Source of the DNA: Batillaria attramentaria | Lineage: Eukaryota; Mollusca; Gastropoda; Batillariidae | Reading direction: 5' to 3' | Length of the DNA: 64,000 nt | Assembly: GCA_018292915.2 (NCBI GenBank) | Contig: JACVVK020000056.1 | Span: 782,501-846,500, forward strand | The notes under the pieces: generated by a model | Told to the model about the DNA's origin: nothing | Database searches by the model: none | Seen by the model: only the letters and a program-made list of their open reading frames with translations | Shown: piece by piece, positions 44,016 to 55,840 of the stretch | Position numbering within the stretch: position 1 is the stretch's first letter | Layout of the letters: every line of letters begins with the position of its first letter | Program-made: the position numbers and the translations under genes

Positions 44016-45537
44016 TTTATCGCGATTTTGAACTACAATCCCCACCGTAACCACTAGTCATGTTTTCCTTGGGTTAAGCAGAGCTACAGTCGTCATCTGG
44101 AAAACAAAATGCTGGAGTGATATATTACGAAGATTAGCAGCTGTACTTCATTTTGAATCCTACATTTTGATTACTGTCATTTTCCTTTTTCATTTTCTCT
44201 CCCCCGCCACCCTCCTTCTCCCGTCATGGGGACCCTATCTAATATCTTATCTGCAAACAGTCTGGTTTTCGTACGTCATATACCTAACAAAATAATCACT
44301 TTCCTTGGTTTATCGTATGCTGTAACTGTGCGTCTTCAAAGGCGGTGATTTACACGATGGTGTAAAACAGGGTTTATGCCAAGGAAAACAGCAGCATAAT
44401 CTTGTTCTGTACGTGGAGCGGAAAATGTCGATTTTTGCGGCGGATCTAATGGAGGAAAAAAGCAGCGTTTGCCTAATCCACACGAGTTCTAGAATTTTCC
44501 CCAGCGATGGTCAGAACTGCCTGATCGATAATCAGGATACTGCGGTTTTGTATTTGTCCATAATTATGGGTTATGTGGTTAATTTTTTTAATTGGTCAGT
44601 TGTTCCTGCGAGTTTTGACGTTTACTTTGATGATTGGCCAGTTCTACTTACAAATTCTGGGGTTTGTTTTGGAACTTCTAGTTGTGCATAATGGATTTAC
44701 GCGGTTTGTTTTCTGATTAACTTCTTCTAAAAATTTTGGGGTTTCTTTTCTGATGGGCAAGGTGTCTTTAATAGCTTTGAGGTTTCTGATTGAATAGTTC
44801 TGGGTAAGAGGTGTATAGGGTCTGTTTTGTGATGGACAGGTTTTTCCTTCACGTGTTCCCACTTGTTTGAAGCTTCAGAGTGAGAGTGCAGTGTCTGAGC
44901 AGGAGGCTAAACATAGTCGAATCTTCCACCCTGTGTCACACCATGTGTTTCTAGAGCAACGGAGCTCTAATGGGATGATGCCTGCATCCCCAGCCTCTCA
45001 CGCAAACAGTATTACAGGTTTGATAAGGAAGTGTCAGGGGGGAGAAAAGGTTCCAACCACCACCTCACCTGACGGGCTAGCAAAACACAGCACCACCGCC
45101 GTCAAAGCTCATCTCTTGACGCTTGATTCGCGTGAATCCTGAAAATTGAATTGGACCTGAGTCAATAATTGATTTACGGAGACTGGCGGACCCCCTTCCT
45201 GATGGTATTAACACCCGCTGGCGCGGTGAATAAATACTTATAACAGGATTTTTACCGCGTTCTTTGAGGGAGGCTCTTTCAGGGTGGCGATTTATCATCC
45301 CTGTTGTGAAACTTGATGTCGTTATGATGTGGTGTCTTTTTGTGGGACACGGAGGGATTGCTTGAGGGAGTGCTGGAAGAACGGAGAGAAAACGTCTTTA
45401 GAAATTTTTGTTGTTGATTTTTTCGGGTTTAGGGACAGATGTTTTCACATTGAATTAGGTCTCAACTTTGAGCTGTTAACGTTGTTGTAATACTTTTAGT
45501 GTTGATATCAAGAAGGAAACCTGGAACGTACGCTCAA

Positions 45538-45601
<64 letters not shown>

Positions 45602-46053
45602 CAGCCACACATTTAGCATGTTGAAATGGGAAGGTCAAGAGAATGCACAGGCATGCACTCGATAACGGGACTATTCCGTTTCTGGTACTGAGCGACACAA
45701 ATGGACAGATGATTCGACAAGTTTGGAAAACTGGAAGAAGCCGACAGTAAGAACGGGCGAGGAGGAAGACGGAAGAGGGGATGGAGGGGGGGGGGAGGCG
45801 TCTGACTACGCAGTCTACCCATTCAGTCTGACTACCCAGCCAAACACTTTCCCAGTCTTTTACCTCTTCTCCCCACTCAGCATCTCCTCTCGTCCTCTCT
45901 CTAACAAATTCCCCCCTCTCCAAAAAGAGCACAACGATAAACTATTACCAGTACGATCGATAACGTAGTAACAGACTAGACCCAAGCTGTAGACAACCCT
46001 CTTACTTATACACCATCCCAACTTGCGGGCCAGCTCGAGCATCAGACAGACGT
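44016..46053. other. No gene recognised
   Basis: (GT)n at 45541-45600 and a G run at 45785-45797. Frames at 44413 (92 codons) and 44867 (91 codons) have no recognisable domain. Confidence 0.5.
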
Positions 46054-46124
46054 GGGTTCCCTGCTAGAACTTCGTATCTCTCTACTTTCTATCTGTATCG
46101 ATACGAAGTTCTAGCAGGGAACCC
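46054..46124. repeat. Perfect 25-bp inverted repeat (hairpin)
   Basis: GGGTTCCCTGCTAGAACTTC.. (46054-46078) is exactly complementary to 46100-46124, with a 21-nt loop. Pairing stops abruptly outside. Confidence 0.92.
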
Positions 46125-48070
46125 TCGCCAGTGATTTTTATTATTTAATTTATTCGATTCTATACTACCTAGCTGTGTCCGCTACTTGATATTGGCGTCC
46201 TCTCCCCAATTTTGTTTTTCGTCTCAGAACTTTATGGATTTCCCTCATGGGTCCTGATGTTTGGCTGCTAGTCCTGATGTAATTGTCTACTGCCTATTGA
46301 TCGTCTGGGATTTATGTGCCAGTGGACCAGTCTCCGGCAATCGGATTGGTTTCAGTTTAGGCTGCTATTGGCATCGGCGTCAGTTACAGTGGTCTCATCA
46401 CGGCCAAGCTTGATGCATGGGCAGCGAAGTGTCAGCCCATGCTGTCTGGTGGTGCTAAATTATTTGCAAATTTCTCCATCGGATGCAGTTTGTGGAATAT
46501 ATTTTCTCCAGGGATGCTCTGTCGCTGCCGTTTTAAGCGCGTTAGAGCCCTTTTTCTAAAATTCAGTAACTGCTACAGAAATCATCATTATTATTTTACT
46601 CTAGGGATCGAAAAAAACAAAAAAAAAAACCGTTTTATTGAATCCATAATTTTGTCTTTAATACTTTAATCAAGTTTAGGTTGTTCATTTTGTCGCTAAT
46701 TAGTCTTTCTTTCTTTCAAACCTTTCTCTCACAATCTTGTGCTGGTTCGCCTATCATGAAGTCGACAAGGATTATGCTCGTTAACAAATTGGAAGATGAT
46801 TGTGTTTAGTGTTTGGATGCTTCAACGATACAAACTACATAAAGAGTACAAAGTACAGTATCCATCCAGATCTCCCCTCCCTTTGTATGGTTTGATTCAT
46901 TGGAAAGGGGAAAGGGGGGGGGGTGTTTAATGCGATTGCGTCCATACAGCAACCAGATAAGACAAAGAAACAAACAAGTAAAACAACCGTCTAGACTCAT
47001 GTCAAGTATGGTAATTAATTAACTTCTCCGTGCAGTCTTCTGTTAACTTGCTGCAGATAAGTTTGTTCACAAGAAGAACCCCATTTCAGCCACTGTTTCT
47101 CGCCTAGAATTTAGCGCCGTCTAGCGGGCCGATCGCAAGTCACGGCTGACCGCCATTGCCGTTCTATCCCCTTCACTTCTTGACGTTAGCTTGGCAACGT
47201 TTCAAGTTCGCCATTTCCAATCGACTGTTGCGAAAATTTTTCGCCGTATTTTTTTTTTCTCAGAGCGATAAGGCAAGATTCTGCTGCGTGAACCAGACAG
47301 AACATCTTTACGAAGGAAGGGGCTAGGAGGAAAAAAGACATTTGTACGGAGCTGGTGTAAAAGAAAAGTGGGTGTTGCATTGCTTCCACGATAGACGCAC
47401 AAACAAAACATTCGCGCTGTCTGCTGGCTAGGCAATCCATTTCGCTAAGTACAAATCTCGTAATCTGATGGAAGCGCGAGAGAAGTGTCAAATATTCACA
47501 CAGCCGTCGATGTTTCTCTCTCTCTCTCTCTCGTACAGTTTCGCACGCGAAAAGTTCTTGTTATACCGGTCGCAAGGTTTTGAACGACGCGAGAGATGGG
47601 GGAGGCAAGGCATATCACAAATCGCTTGTGTTCTGAACTGTTAAAATGGAGCTTTGTTCTTATTTATTCATCTGTACGCGGATTCTTCAAAAAGTCACAG
47701 TCTTTAAAGGACCTCGCATACAAAATATCCGCATTACAATGATGGTGTATACAGTGGATGTCGATCTAGCTGCCATGTCCGCTATTGTATACTGAGTAAC
47801 CAGGAACCGTGCATTGTCCAACTCTGTCCAGTCTCTCGCGGGCCATGGTAACGATTGTTGGCGTGGTGCCAGAGGTGTTGTTTAGGTCTTGATGTCCAAT
47901 TACCGCTGTCAGATCATACGTCAGATCTCTGTACAACCGCCCCACGGGATTAACTTTCCTTCGTTCTCATTGGCTGCTCGAAGAGTAATCTGATTACACG
48001 TCAAAAGGGAGGGTTATGTTCCCGACGGTCGTAAAGCATTGTTTGATATGAACATTGTATTCTACAGTTT
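46125..48070. other. No gene recognised
   Basis: Unique-looking DNA with a short (CT)n at 47515-47532, A/T runs at 46615-46630 and 47250-47260, and no conserved frame. Confidence 0.5.
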
Positions 48071-48074
48071 GTGA

Positions 48075-48253
48075 GGAGAGTCAGGTTAACGGAGTTGGCA
48101 GAGCGTTGGACCTTAAGTGCTGGGGTTCTGAGCTCGCATCTCGGTTGGAAAACCAAAAAAAAAAAAAAAATGTGCTGGCTTTTTCCTCGTTCCTCCGTCT
48201 TCAATGTCATCCGGATGGAGTGGAAAAGGACTTTAAACCCCCAAACAACCACA
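48075..48253 (+). mobile_element. Diverged SINE-A, plus
   Basis: GGCAGAGCGTTGGACC, then GTGCTGGGGTTCTGAGCTCG, body TGTGCTGGCTTTTTCCTCGT, tail GGACTTTAAACCCCCAAACA. A poly-A run (48153-48169) replaces CCAAATATT. An older subfamily member. Confidence 0.75.
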
Positions 48254-48327
48254 ACTGACGAAATTAAATGTTGCACATTCACACAGCATTCCGTGTCCTT
48301 TGACCCACAGCTACCTGTCGGATTAAA

Positions 48328-48330
<3 letters not shown>

Positions 48331-48372
<42 letters not shown>
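48331..48372. repeat. (ATG)n microsatellite
   Basis: Fourteen GAT/ATG units. Confidence 0.95.
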
Positions 48373-48373
<1 letters not shown>

Positions 48374-48773
48374 GATATTGCGCACGGCTCCACCCTGAGT
48401 GCTCACAGCGCGTAGGGAGAGGTTTCGGGGGAGGTTGGATAAATAACGTCTGACGGTGGATTTTTTTTTTAAACGAAAACTGACTGCATAAGCAATACGT
48501 TTAATAGCATCATTACAAATGCCACGTGTCTGTACGCTTCCTGAAATGTCTGAGACCTCGCTGCGCCACGTTTCTGCTTAAAATATATCAGCCGTCTTTT
48601 ACCGTATACACAACCGCTGCTTTCACCCTAATAGCTTCTGTCCCATTTCGGACTACTGAAGTCAAAACTTCCCAACTCACGCGAGACTGCCGCAGTCGAT
48701 CGTGATCAAACTTTTCCATCCCGTCTTCTCGTTTGATCAATTTCCTTCTCGCTATTTTTTTTCTTTTCTTTTC

Positions 48774-49193
48774 TGTATGCGCTGTATGCATGGGTAGCCC
48801 AATAGCTTCTACCACGGTACGTTGCTTTCACAGAAATCAGGAGAGAGGGAGACATTGTGTATGCGCTGTATGCATGGGTAGCCCAATAGCTTCTACCACG
48901 GTACGTTGCTTTCACAGAAATCAGGAGAGAGGGAGACATTGTGTATGCGCTGTATGCATGGGTAGCCCAATAGCTTCCACCACGGTACGTTGCTTTCACA
49001 GAAATCAGGAGAGAGGGAGACGTTGTGTATGCGCTGTATGCATGGGTAGCCCAATAGCTTCCACCACGGTACGTTGCTTTCACAGAAATCAGGAGAGAGG
49101 GAGACATTGTGTATGCGCTGTATGCATGGGTAGCCCAATAGCTTCCACCACGGTACGTTGCTTTCACAGAAATCAGGAGAGAGGGAGACGGCG
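48774..49193. repeat. 84-bp minisatellite, five copies
   Basis: Unit starts TGTATGCGCTGTATGCATGG at 48774, 48858, 48942, 49026 and 49110. Copies differ at only two or three sites (CTTCTACC or CTTCCACC; GACATTG or GACGTTG). Because 84 is divisible by 3, frames stay open on both strands (196 codons +, 227 codons -), which is why the longest open frames of the window lie here. Confidence 0.95.
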
Positions 49194-49349
49194 TGTCGAT
49201 TCCAGTGCTGTTCTGTTGTTGATCTTTAGCTGGTCGGGGAGTGGAAAGCACTGGCCTTTCTTGGCGCCTTTCTTCGTGGACACGATCGAAGCGTGGGTGA
49301 GTTTGACCGGACGCCAGTATTGAAGGGTATATATATAAGAGAGGTAGTA

Positions 49350-49758
49350 AGAGCCTCAGATCCTCCGCTGACACCCGCATCCTACGCATTCCACTGGTTA
49401 AATCGAAAACACCAGGTCAGCGAGCATTGCTCTACCACGGTCCAGTCATTTGGAACAGCCTGCCTTACCATGGTCGCCATGCAGAGTCAACGGACTCGTT
49501 TAAAACCGCTTTGAAATCTCATTTCCTCCGGCTGTATTATACAGACTAACTTCTCTACCATCATTGTCACCGTCATTGTCGTTTTACGATGTCGTGTTAG
49601 GATGTATCATAGCTGTGCGTATGTAACGTGTATGTGACGTGTATTTCATGTGTATGTAATGTGAAATGTACTTCATGTGTATCTCATGTGTATGTATTGC
49701 CACTCCACTGTTGTGAGGCGCCCAGAGCTCCAGCAGGAGGTTGGGCGCCAGACAAATC

Positions 49759-49791
<33 letters not shown>
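49350..49791 (+). pseudogene. LINE C-terminus and 3' end
   Basis: In-frame from 49376 to TAA at 49547: RILRIPLVKSKTPGQRALLY, then HGPVIWNSLP and DSFKTALKSHFLRLYYTD. The W-N-S-L-P .. F-K-x-x-L-K-x-x-F-L-R-L pattern is the C-terminal end of CR1/L2-like LINE polyproteins. A 3' UTR follows and ends in a (TTA)n tail at 49761-49791. No reverse-transcriptase core upstream: 5'-truncated copy. The C-terminal frame is undamaged, so it is fairly young. Confidence 0.75.
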
Positions 49792-49793
<2 letters not shown>

Positions 49794-49967
49794 GAGCTGG
49801 TATGGTGATAAGGGAGTCAAAACAACAACAACAGCAACAGCAACGACAAAACCCTGACAGTTCATTTTGTTTTTTGTCTGTGTTCTGTTACCTTTAAGCG
49901 TGTTTTAGTATTCTCATCGTGCGAATGTTGTATTTCTTTTTGTTGTTGTTTTTTTCTCCATATTAAG

Positions 49968-49970
<3 letters not shown>

Positions 49971-50044
<74 letters not shown>
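49971..50044. repeat. (GT)n microsatellite
   Basis: About 37 GT units. Confidence 0.95.
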
Positions 50045-50048
<4 letters not shown>

Positions 50049-50159
50049 AGTCTTTGCTTGTCTGCGCCCAGTTTTTGAAGTGGTTTCTGTTTGACTCTTA
50101 ACTCAGTTCGGACACACAAACTGATATTTGGCAATAAACCCCGGTTACAGTGATTCCAT

Positions 50160-50365
50160 TGCCTCTTCTTCCCTCATTTCACTTCTTCACACGCCGTGTG
50201 TAAAATTAATATTATCCAGACGACAAAGGAAGTCTCAAGGAAACGAGCACATTAATAGTCATTGTTTTATAATATCGTTCTGTTATTGAATGCTCAGGGG
50301 GCTCTAAGAGTTACATCCTTTTTAAGGACAATAAACATGTATTGTATTGTATTGTATATTCATCC
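50160..50365 (+). mobile_element. Retroposon 3' end with (TATTG)n tail
   Basis: AAGGACAATAAACATGTATTGTATTGTATTGTA resembles LINE 3' ends with short repeated tails. Only the tail is recognisable; other such tails are (TCTGAT)n near 36455 and (TGATT)n near 55905. Confidence 0.45.
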
Positions 50366-50929
50366 CGACAAAAAAAACCTCACTTTTCTGCTGCCAGTGA
50401 AAACAACGTTCTCATTATCCACCTCTTTTTCCTCTCAGTTGAAAACAGCTGCATGGTACAGCCCACTCGCTGAAACAGTATATAGAAACCCTTCCTTAGA
50501 AAAATCGATTCAGCGATCAGTCAGCGCTAGTCTAACACGCTTTACCAGCTCTTACCATCATAAGCCCTTATCGGACGCTACAAAGCTTAGATCTTGAGCT
50601 CCGATTTGATCAGTCAGAACTGGCCGATCGATCATTGGGTTTTTTTTTTCCTTTTTCAGCCCGACCACACGAATGCTGTGTTAGGGGCCGGGGTCTTTTG
50701 TTGTTTAGGGAACAAATCCACGAGGCACTCATAAGATTCCTTGGCTGTATCTGAGGAGATCATTAAGATTGAGAACTTTTCGTCTGGGGGTTTTATGGGT
50801 GGAACGACGAAATCTTGTGGTCCGTTTTGGGCTGAATGTAGCGCATTTTCAACTAATCTCTCTCTCTCTCTCTCTCTCTCAGTGGGTGAAGTCTTTGAGG
50901 AGACGAAGAATTGACAGGTGCGCGCAGTT

Positions 50930-51075
50930 GTGTTGGGTTTTAACGTCTTTTGTCCATCACTAGGGTGATTCCAAAGACAGGGGCACCGCAGAAAGTCTGC
51001 ACATTGTGTGTGTGTGGGGGGGGGGGGCACTGTCGGGATTCGAACCTTCGACCCTCCGATCTCGAGTTTCCATTA
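50930..51075 (-). mobile_element. Diverged SINE-A, minus
   Basis: GTTGGGTTTTAACGTCTTTT, GGGTGATTCCAAAGACAGGG, GTCGGGATTCGAACCTTCGA. Box A end lost. Contains a short GT/G run at 51005-51027. Confidence 0.65.
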
Positions 51076-51079
51076 CCCC

Positions 51080-51670
51080 GAAGGATTGAAGAAAATTAAT
51101 TTATCTTGCTATAGGCTGGACCCGGCTGGAAAGGAGCCAGAGGAAGTAGGTCGTACAATGGACCGACTGAAAGTGAAAGGCGTCCATCTCGTACAATAAA
51201 TTGCCCAGGGAATTTTAGGACACAAAACCCAGACTGGGCTGGAACTAGGTGCGTTTCATGCATCAGTCAGAAGTCGGAACCAATTTTACGTTGCTGTTCT
51301 CCCTCCGGGCAGTCTAATCCGGTTGTACATCTCTCCTCGCGGTCAGCTCCTCGCAGTTCCCCGCGGGCTTCTGATGGTGAGGGGATGGTACAGTATACAT
51401 CCCCAGGCTGGCACTGTGTCAAGTGGTGAGGCCCACAGCAGGACAATCGCGAGACACGCATCGCTTGACTGAGTTTTTCATGGTGGTTGAGAGGCGCTGA
51501 CAAGAGTTGCGCCCCTTGATATTTCGGTCGTTGTGGACTCAGTAACGGCAGAGTGTTTCTGATGGCTCAGTGGTGTGTTCTGGCGATGACTGCAGATTTT
51601 TTGGTTCCGTATCTTTTTATGGTGTTTTGGCTGACTTGGAAAGCGGGTTCGGTGTTGATAGGATTAAAAG
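51080..51670. other. No gene recognised
   Basis: GC-richer than its surroundings at 51290-51500; a 78-codon minus frame there has no identifiable domain. Confidence 0.45.
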
Positions 51671-51684
51671 TTAAACCATAACGC

Positions 51685-51821
51685 TCGGGTCGTGAGTTCG
51701 TATCCCGACTGGGGCCAAATATTTGTGCTGGCTTTTTCATGGTTGCCCCGTCTTTGATATCACCCGTATGTGGCGGAAAAGGACGTTAAATCCCCAAACA
51801 CCCACCCACCCACCCACCCTC
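51685..51821 (+). mobile_element. 5'-truncated SINE-A with TSD
   Basis: Begins at CTCGGG inside box B, followed by a complete body and tail. AACCATAACGC flanks at 51674-51684 and 51822-51832. A truncated head with an intact duplication indicates incomplete reverse transcription at insertion, not later deletion. Confidence 0.88.
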
Positions 51822-52333
51822 AACCATAACGCGACTGGCACACACAGACCAGCACATACAACACGGTGCCAGTGAAACAGCTCATTTGCTCGCAGGAGGC
51901 CAAAGCAAGTTCAGTCGATGAGTGTCTGTGGCTGCATCCATCCATGACTGATTGTATGCTGCGCTATCATATATTGGCAACCGTTGTTTTGATAAAATCG
52001 GCACAGCGAGAGAGAGATGATGATGATGAAACGGTTTTTTTTTTATATTCAGGATAGAGCATTTAGACATTGCTGCCTGTCTTACGAGCTGTCCTGCTAT
52101 TCTACGTTAAAGGGTAAAAAAAAAAAGAAAAAAAAAAGACAGCATCAAAACGAGGGGGGGGGGGGAGGGAAGAGAAAAAAAAGACAAACAAAAGTATTAA
52201 CTATCTAAGCTTAAAGGAAATAAAGGAGAGAAAAGTACACATGATGAACAAATCAAAACATATGTGGCGTGTGTCGATGATATTGGCTCTATGCCAAGTA
52301 AGAACTTCAAAGTCGTCACTAACAGTCGTCACA

Positions 52334-52378
52334 GAGAGAGAGAGAGAGAGAGAGAGATGATGATGATGATGATGATGG
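52334..52378. repeat. (GA)n then (GAT)n
   Basis: A related (GA)(TGA) run lies at 52009-52029. Confidence 0.9.
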
Positions 52379-52389
52379 TTAGTGGACCG

Positions 52390-53150
52390 TAGGTGGGGGC
52401 ATACCGTCTTTGATTGTTTTTTCCATTCCGTTGCCCTTGATACGAACTTTGTTCGCGCCCATTCTTGTGTACGTATTTCTTTGGCGAGCACGTCATCGTA
52501 TGAGCATTTACTGGCAACGTCCTTGAGATAGATTACTGTGTGGCTGGCAATACCGTTTTAGTTCCCACTGGCCGCGAAATTCCATATCCCAAGCTGTTCC
52601 CGTAGTGGCCCTCATCTCTCGTTATCTATGGTAGGTTCCTCTCCTCTTGAAGTCCCAGAGCGGTTCCTGACCTTTTTGTGAGCCCCTGGTACCCGGCAAT
52701 TTGCGCAAGTTATTGATTGTGGGGGTAGACCATGCATCGTGTCACGTGTTTAGCGTAGCGGATGTGGCAGTTCTGACGGCAAATTCCTCTGAAGCGTACA
52801 CCCGGCTAATGTGATTAGGGTGCTGCGAGCCACTTCCAATGTGGAGGGGTGTATGCAAAAAAACATTATATTCCCTGAGTGATAAATATACGTAAGACAT
52901 TGGCCGCACTTCACGCTGTTTGCTTGGGATATTTGCTTATATCGACCGGACAGCTTGGTGCTTTGTTTCACGAACAGCAGTGTTTTGGGGATGAAATAGA
53001 CGAGAAACTTTATGACACTGATGGAGTTTTGTGGTTGTTTGAACTCTTGGGGGAGTCGGTGAGGGAAGAGAAAGTTTGCTGTGATTTTTTGTTTTTTTGT
53101 TGATGGGTTATTGCAGACTCCATTGGCGTTTGCATTCAAAGTCTGTTCAA
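52390..53150. other. No gene recognised
   Basis: Unique-looking sequence; short frames on both strands without domains. Confidence 0.45.
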
Positions 53151-53154
53151 ATTC

Positions 53155-53271
53155 AAATTACTTTATTAATCCCAGCAGGGAAATTATAGGCCACCATAAA
53201 AAAATAAGAAGTCATAATCATGACAAATAAAACTTGCACTAACAGAAGCCTCAGTCACGCACACAAGTAAA

Positions 53272-53348
<77 letters not shown>
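53155..53348. repeat. Retroposon tail and (CA)n
   Basis: CTTTATTAATCCCAGCAGGG at 53160 is a tail motif; (CA)n at 53273-53348. Confidence 0.85.
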
Positions 53349-53349
<1 letters not shown>

Positions 53350-53580
53350 CCGTATAAATCCAAAGCGCTCACGCTCTTCAAATAAAAAAAAAATAAAAAA
53401 AAAACTTTCACAAACACTCCTTACGTATAAGGACTTTGAGGAGTTTACATTTGTTTATTTGTTTATTGATTATTTATTTATTTATTTATTAAGAGTCAGA
53501 TTTGGTCACCAGCTACTGTACATTTTTATTTCTTTGTTAGTTTTTGACCATAACTTCAGCCAGCAGCCCTAGTGTTGCGC

Positions 53581-53774
53581 CAGTGTCCAACGGTTGAATT
53601 TTCCCAACTCCATGCAGCCCTCCCCCACCTTTCCAAATTAAAAAAAAAAGACATGACATCACTTTGTAATGGGTTGTCAGTGTCCAACGGTCGAATTTTC
53701 CCAACTCCATGCAGCCCTCCCCCACCTTTCCAAAAAAAAGAAAAAGACATGACATCACTTTGTAATGGGTTGTC
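53581..53774 (+). repeat. 97-bp tandem duplication
   Basis: Units 53581-53677 and 53678-53774 start CAGTGTCCAACGGT and end TTTGTAATGGGTTGT; they differ mainly in an A-run. Confidence 0.92.
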
Positions 53775-54200
53775 GGTGTTCTGACCTTCAGCGTGGTCGT
53801 TATGATCCCCTTATTATGCATACATGTATGCCGCCCACGTCCTCATATTTGTCGACGAGTAGCGATGGAGATGATTTCCGCATGTCCAGACACAAAAAAC
53901 GGATACACTGACGTTATAAATATAATTATCCGCTGCTTGTCATGAATACGGTCTACTGTCTTAATATGCAGCAAGGATTTTCCCCAGACTTTGCAAGTGA
54001 TTGTGGGTGTCCAGATTGTTTTGGTTTCCTCTGTGCATTGCACGTTTTGTCTTTTCCCCCCGTTGTAACGCCTTTGGCATCAACGTTCTTTAGGGGTAAA
54101 AGAAACACACGGAAACGTTAAATAGGTCAGTGAAAAAGCCTAAATATTTACTTCAGCCCCGAGTTAGCTTGCGGGCATTTCTACTTGAAATCTTCAGATC

Positions 54201-54304
54201 ACTAGAAGATACTTCAAGCCACTACTGTGCAATCTGCAGCGGTCTCGGGCCTGTCGGGGAATGCCCACGCCCTGCGTAATAGTGGCTTAAAGTGGCTCCT
54301 ATTG
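54201..54304. mobile_element. MITE family D, copy 3
   Basis: CACTAGAAGATACTTCAAGC .. TAATAGTGGCTTAAAGTGGC .. TCCTATTGGTG. Inverted arms of about 40 bp. The flank GTGCAGTGGCTTGTTCTTTT matches that of copy 2. Confidence 0.75.
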
Positions 54305-54344
54305 GTGTGCAGTGGCTTGTTCTTTTTAAACCATTCTTATCATA

Positions 54345-54683
54345 TGGGGTGAGCGGTGGTCTAATAGGCAGCGGCTCGGATTTAGCCGTTGCGCTACAGA
54401 ACGGCCGTCACCAATGTCATGGCGATGAAGCGTGGGTTCGAGCCTAGGTCAAGCTTGTGATATGTGATACCGTTGTTTTTTCCTGGCTGCCGGGCTGCTC
54501 ATCGGGGGTTTCTCTCCGGGTTATCCGGCTTTCCTCCCCCATCAGAATTGTTTAAAATTTGTTGGGTTTTTTTAATTAAAAAAATAGGTATTGGGTGGCG
54601 CTGCACCGCGGCGACGCGCTTCCCCCGAGGGAAGCAGCCCGAATTTCCCGAAAGGGGACAATAAAGTAGTAAATATATATAAT
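54345..54683 (+). mobile_element. SINE-C, full-length candidate
   Basis: tRNA-like head (GAGCGGTGGTCTAATAGGCA, box B-like GTGGGTTCGAGCCTAG), a middle resembling SINE-B (CGGGGGTTTCTCTCCGGGTT), and a 3' end GGTATTGGGTGGCGCTGCAC .. CCCGAAAGGGGACAATAAAG. It shares its centre with SINE-B but has a different tail. Confidence 0.7.
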
Positions 54684-54689
54684 GGGCAT

Positions 54690-55125
54690 TGTGTGATCGA
54701 GCTCGGGTTGTTAAGAGATAACAATATCAATAACAATCGTGCCCAAGAACTAACAAAATGCGGCCATTTTGGCGCAGGCAACAATTACCCTAGGAAGAAA
54801 AAAACAGTTCCAAACAACATTTAGAACCGCCACTATATAGGGACGTCTTTTGCGTAGGAGTGAACCTGAATTACACTGGTGCAGACAGACGTCCCCGTCC
54901 TGGGAAACTAATCGGTTTTCTGCACTCCAGCCTTTGCTCTGTCTGGTCACATCAGGAGCTGAGGTCCTTCATTTCGGTGTGTCTTCTTCTGATACTGTCC
55001 CCGGAGTCAGGGCACAGGGCCATTTGTTGCCTGTGATGGATGAGGGGGAACGAGCCATGGGTTATTTGTCTCGCACCTCACTTCGCCAAGTGGACACCAG
55101 CCCTTGTTGAAGTGCGTGGCTAGTC
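54690..55125. other. No gene recognised
   Basis: An 86-codon frame at 54850-55110 (+) has no identifiable domain or clear splice sites. Confidence 0.4.
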
Positions 55126-55129
55126 AGAT

Positions 55130-55802
55130 GAGTGTCTGCATTCAGACAGTCATCCCCAATGTCTCAAAGTCGTCGCTTCTCTTCTGAGGTCTTCCGTTTT
55201 CCCTTCTGCCAAGACTTCAGAAGATCCAGAATGCAGCTGCACGAATTGTGACGAAAACCAAGGCTACAGAACACATCTCTCCAGTCCTGAGAAAAAACGT
55301 CACAGGCTTCCTATCTCTAAACGCATTGAATACAAAAGTTCTGTGCTTAAGCTATCAGTGTGTACGTGGATCTGAACCCTACAGTACCTTCAAGAACTGA
55401 CAACACCCTACGCTCCTTCCAGATCTCTTCGCTCCTCTTCTCAGTCCGGCGTTGCCATTCCCAGCTACGGCGACAACACAAACAAGAAGCGCTGTGGAGC
55501 GAGATCTTTCCGTAATGCTGCTCCCACCCTGTGGAACTCCTTGCCCGAGCCACTCCAGAAAGCTCCTACCTTCCAGTCATTCAGAAGAGGGTGGGTGGGT
55601 GTTTGGGGGTTTAACCTCCTTTTCCACCACATAGGGTGATATCAAAGACGGGGCAACGATGAAAAAGCAAGCACAAATATTTGGCCCCAACCGGGATCGA
55701 ACTCACGACCCGAGCATTAGAAGTCCAACGCTCTACCATTCGACCACCCCGGCTCCCCAGTCATTCAGAAGAGGAACGACTCCGACTAACAGTGCCAAAT
55801 AC

Positions 55803-55840
<38 letters not shown>

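Noticed and set aside
48774..49193. CRISPR-like regular repeat array
   Set aside because: Head-to-tail 84-bp minisatellite without distinct spacers, in an animal genome.
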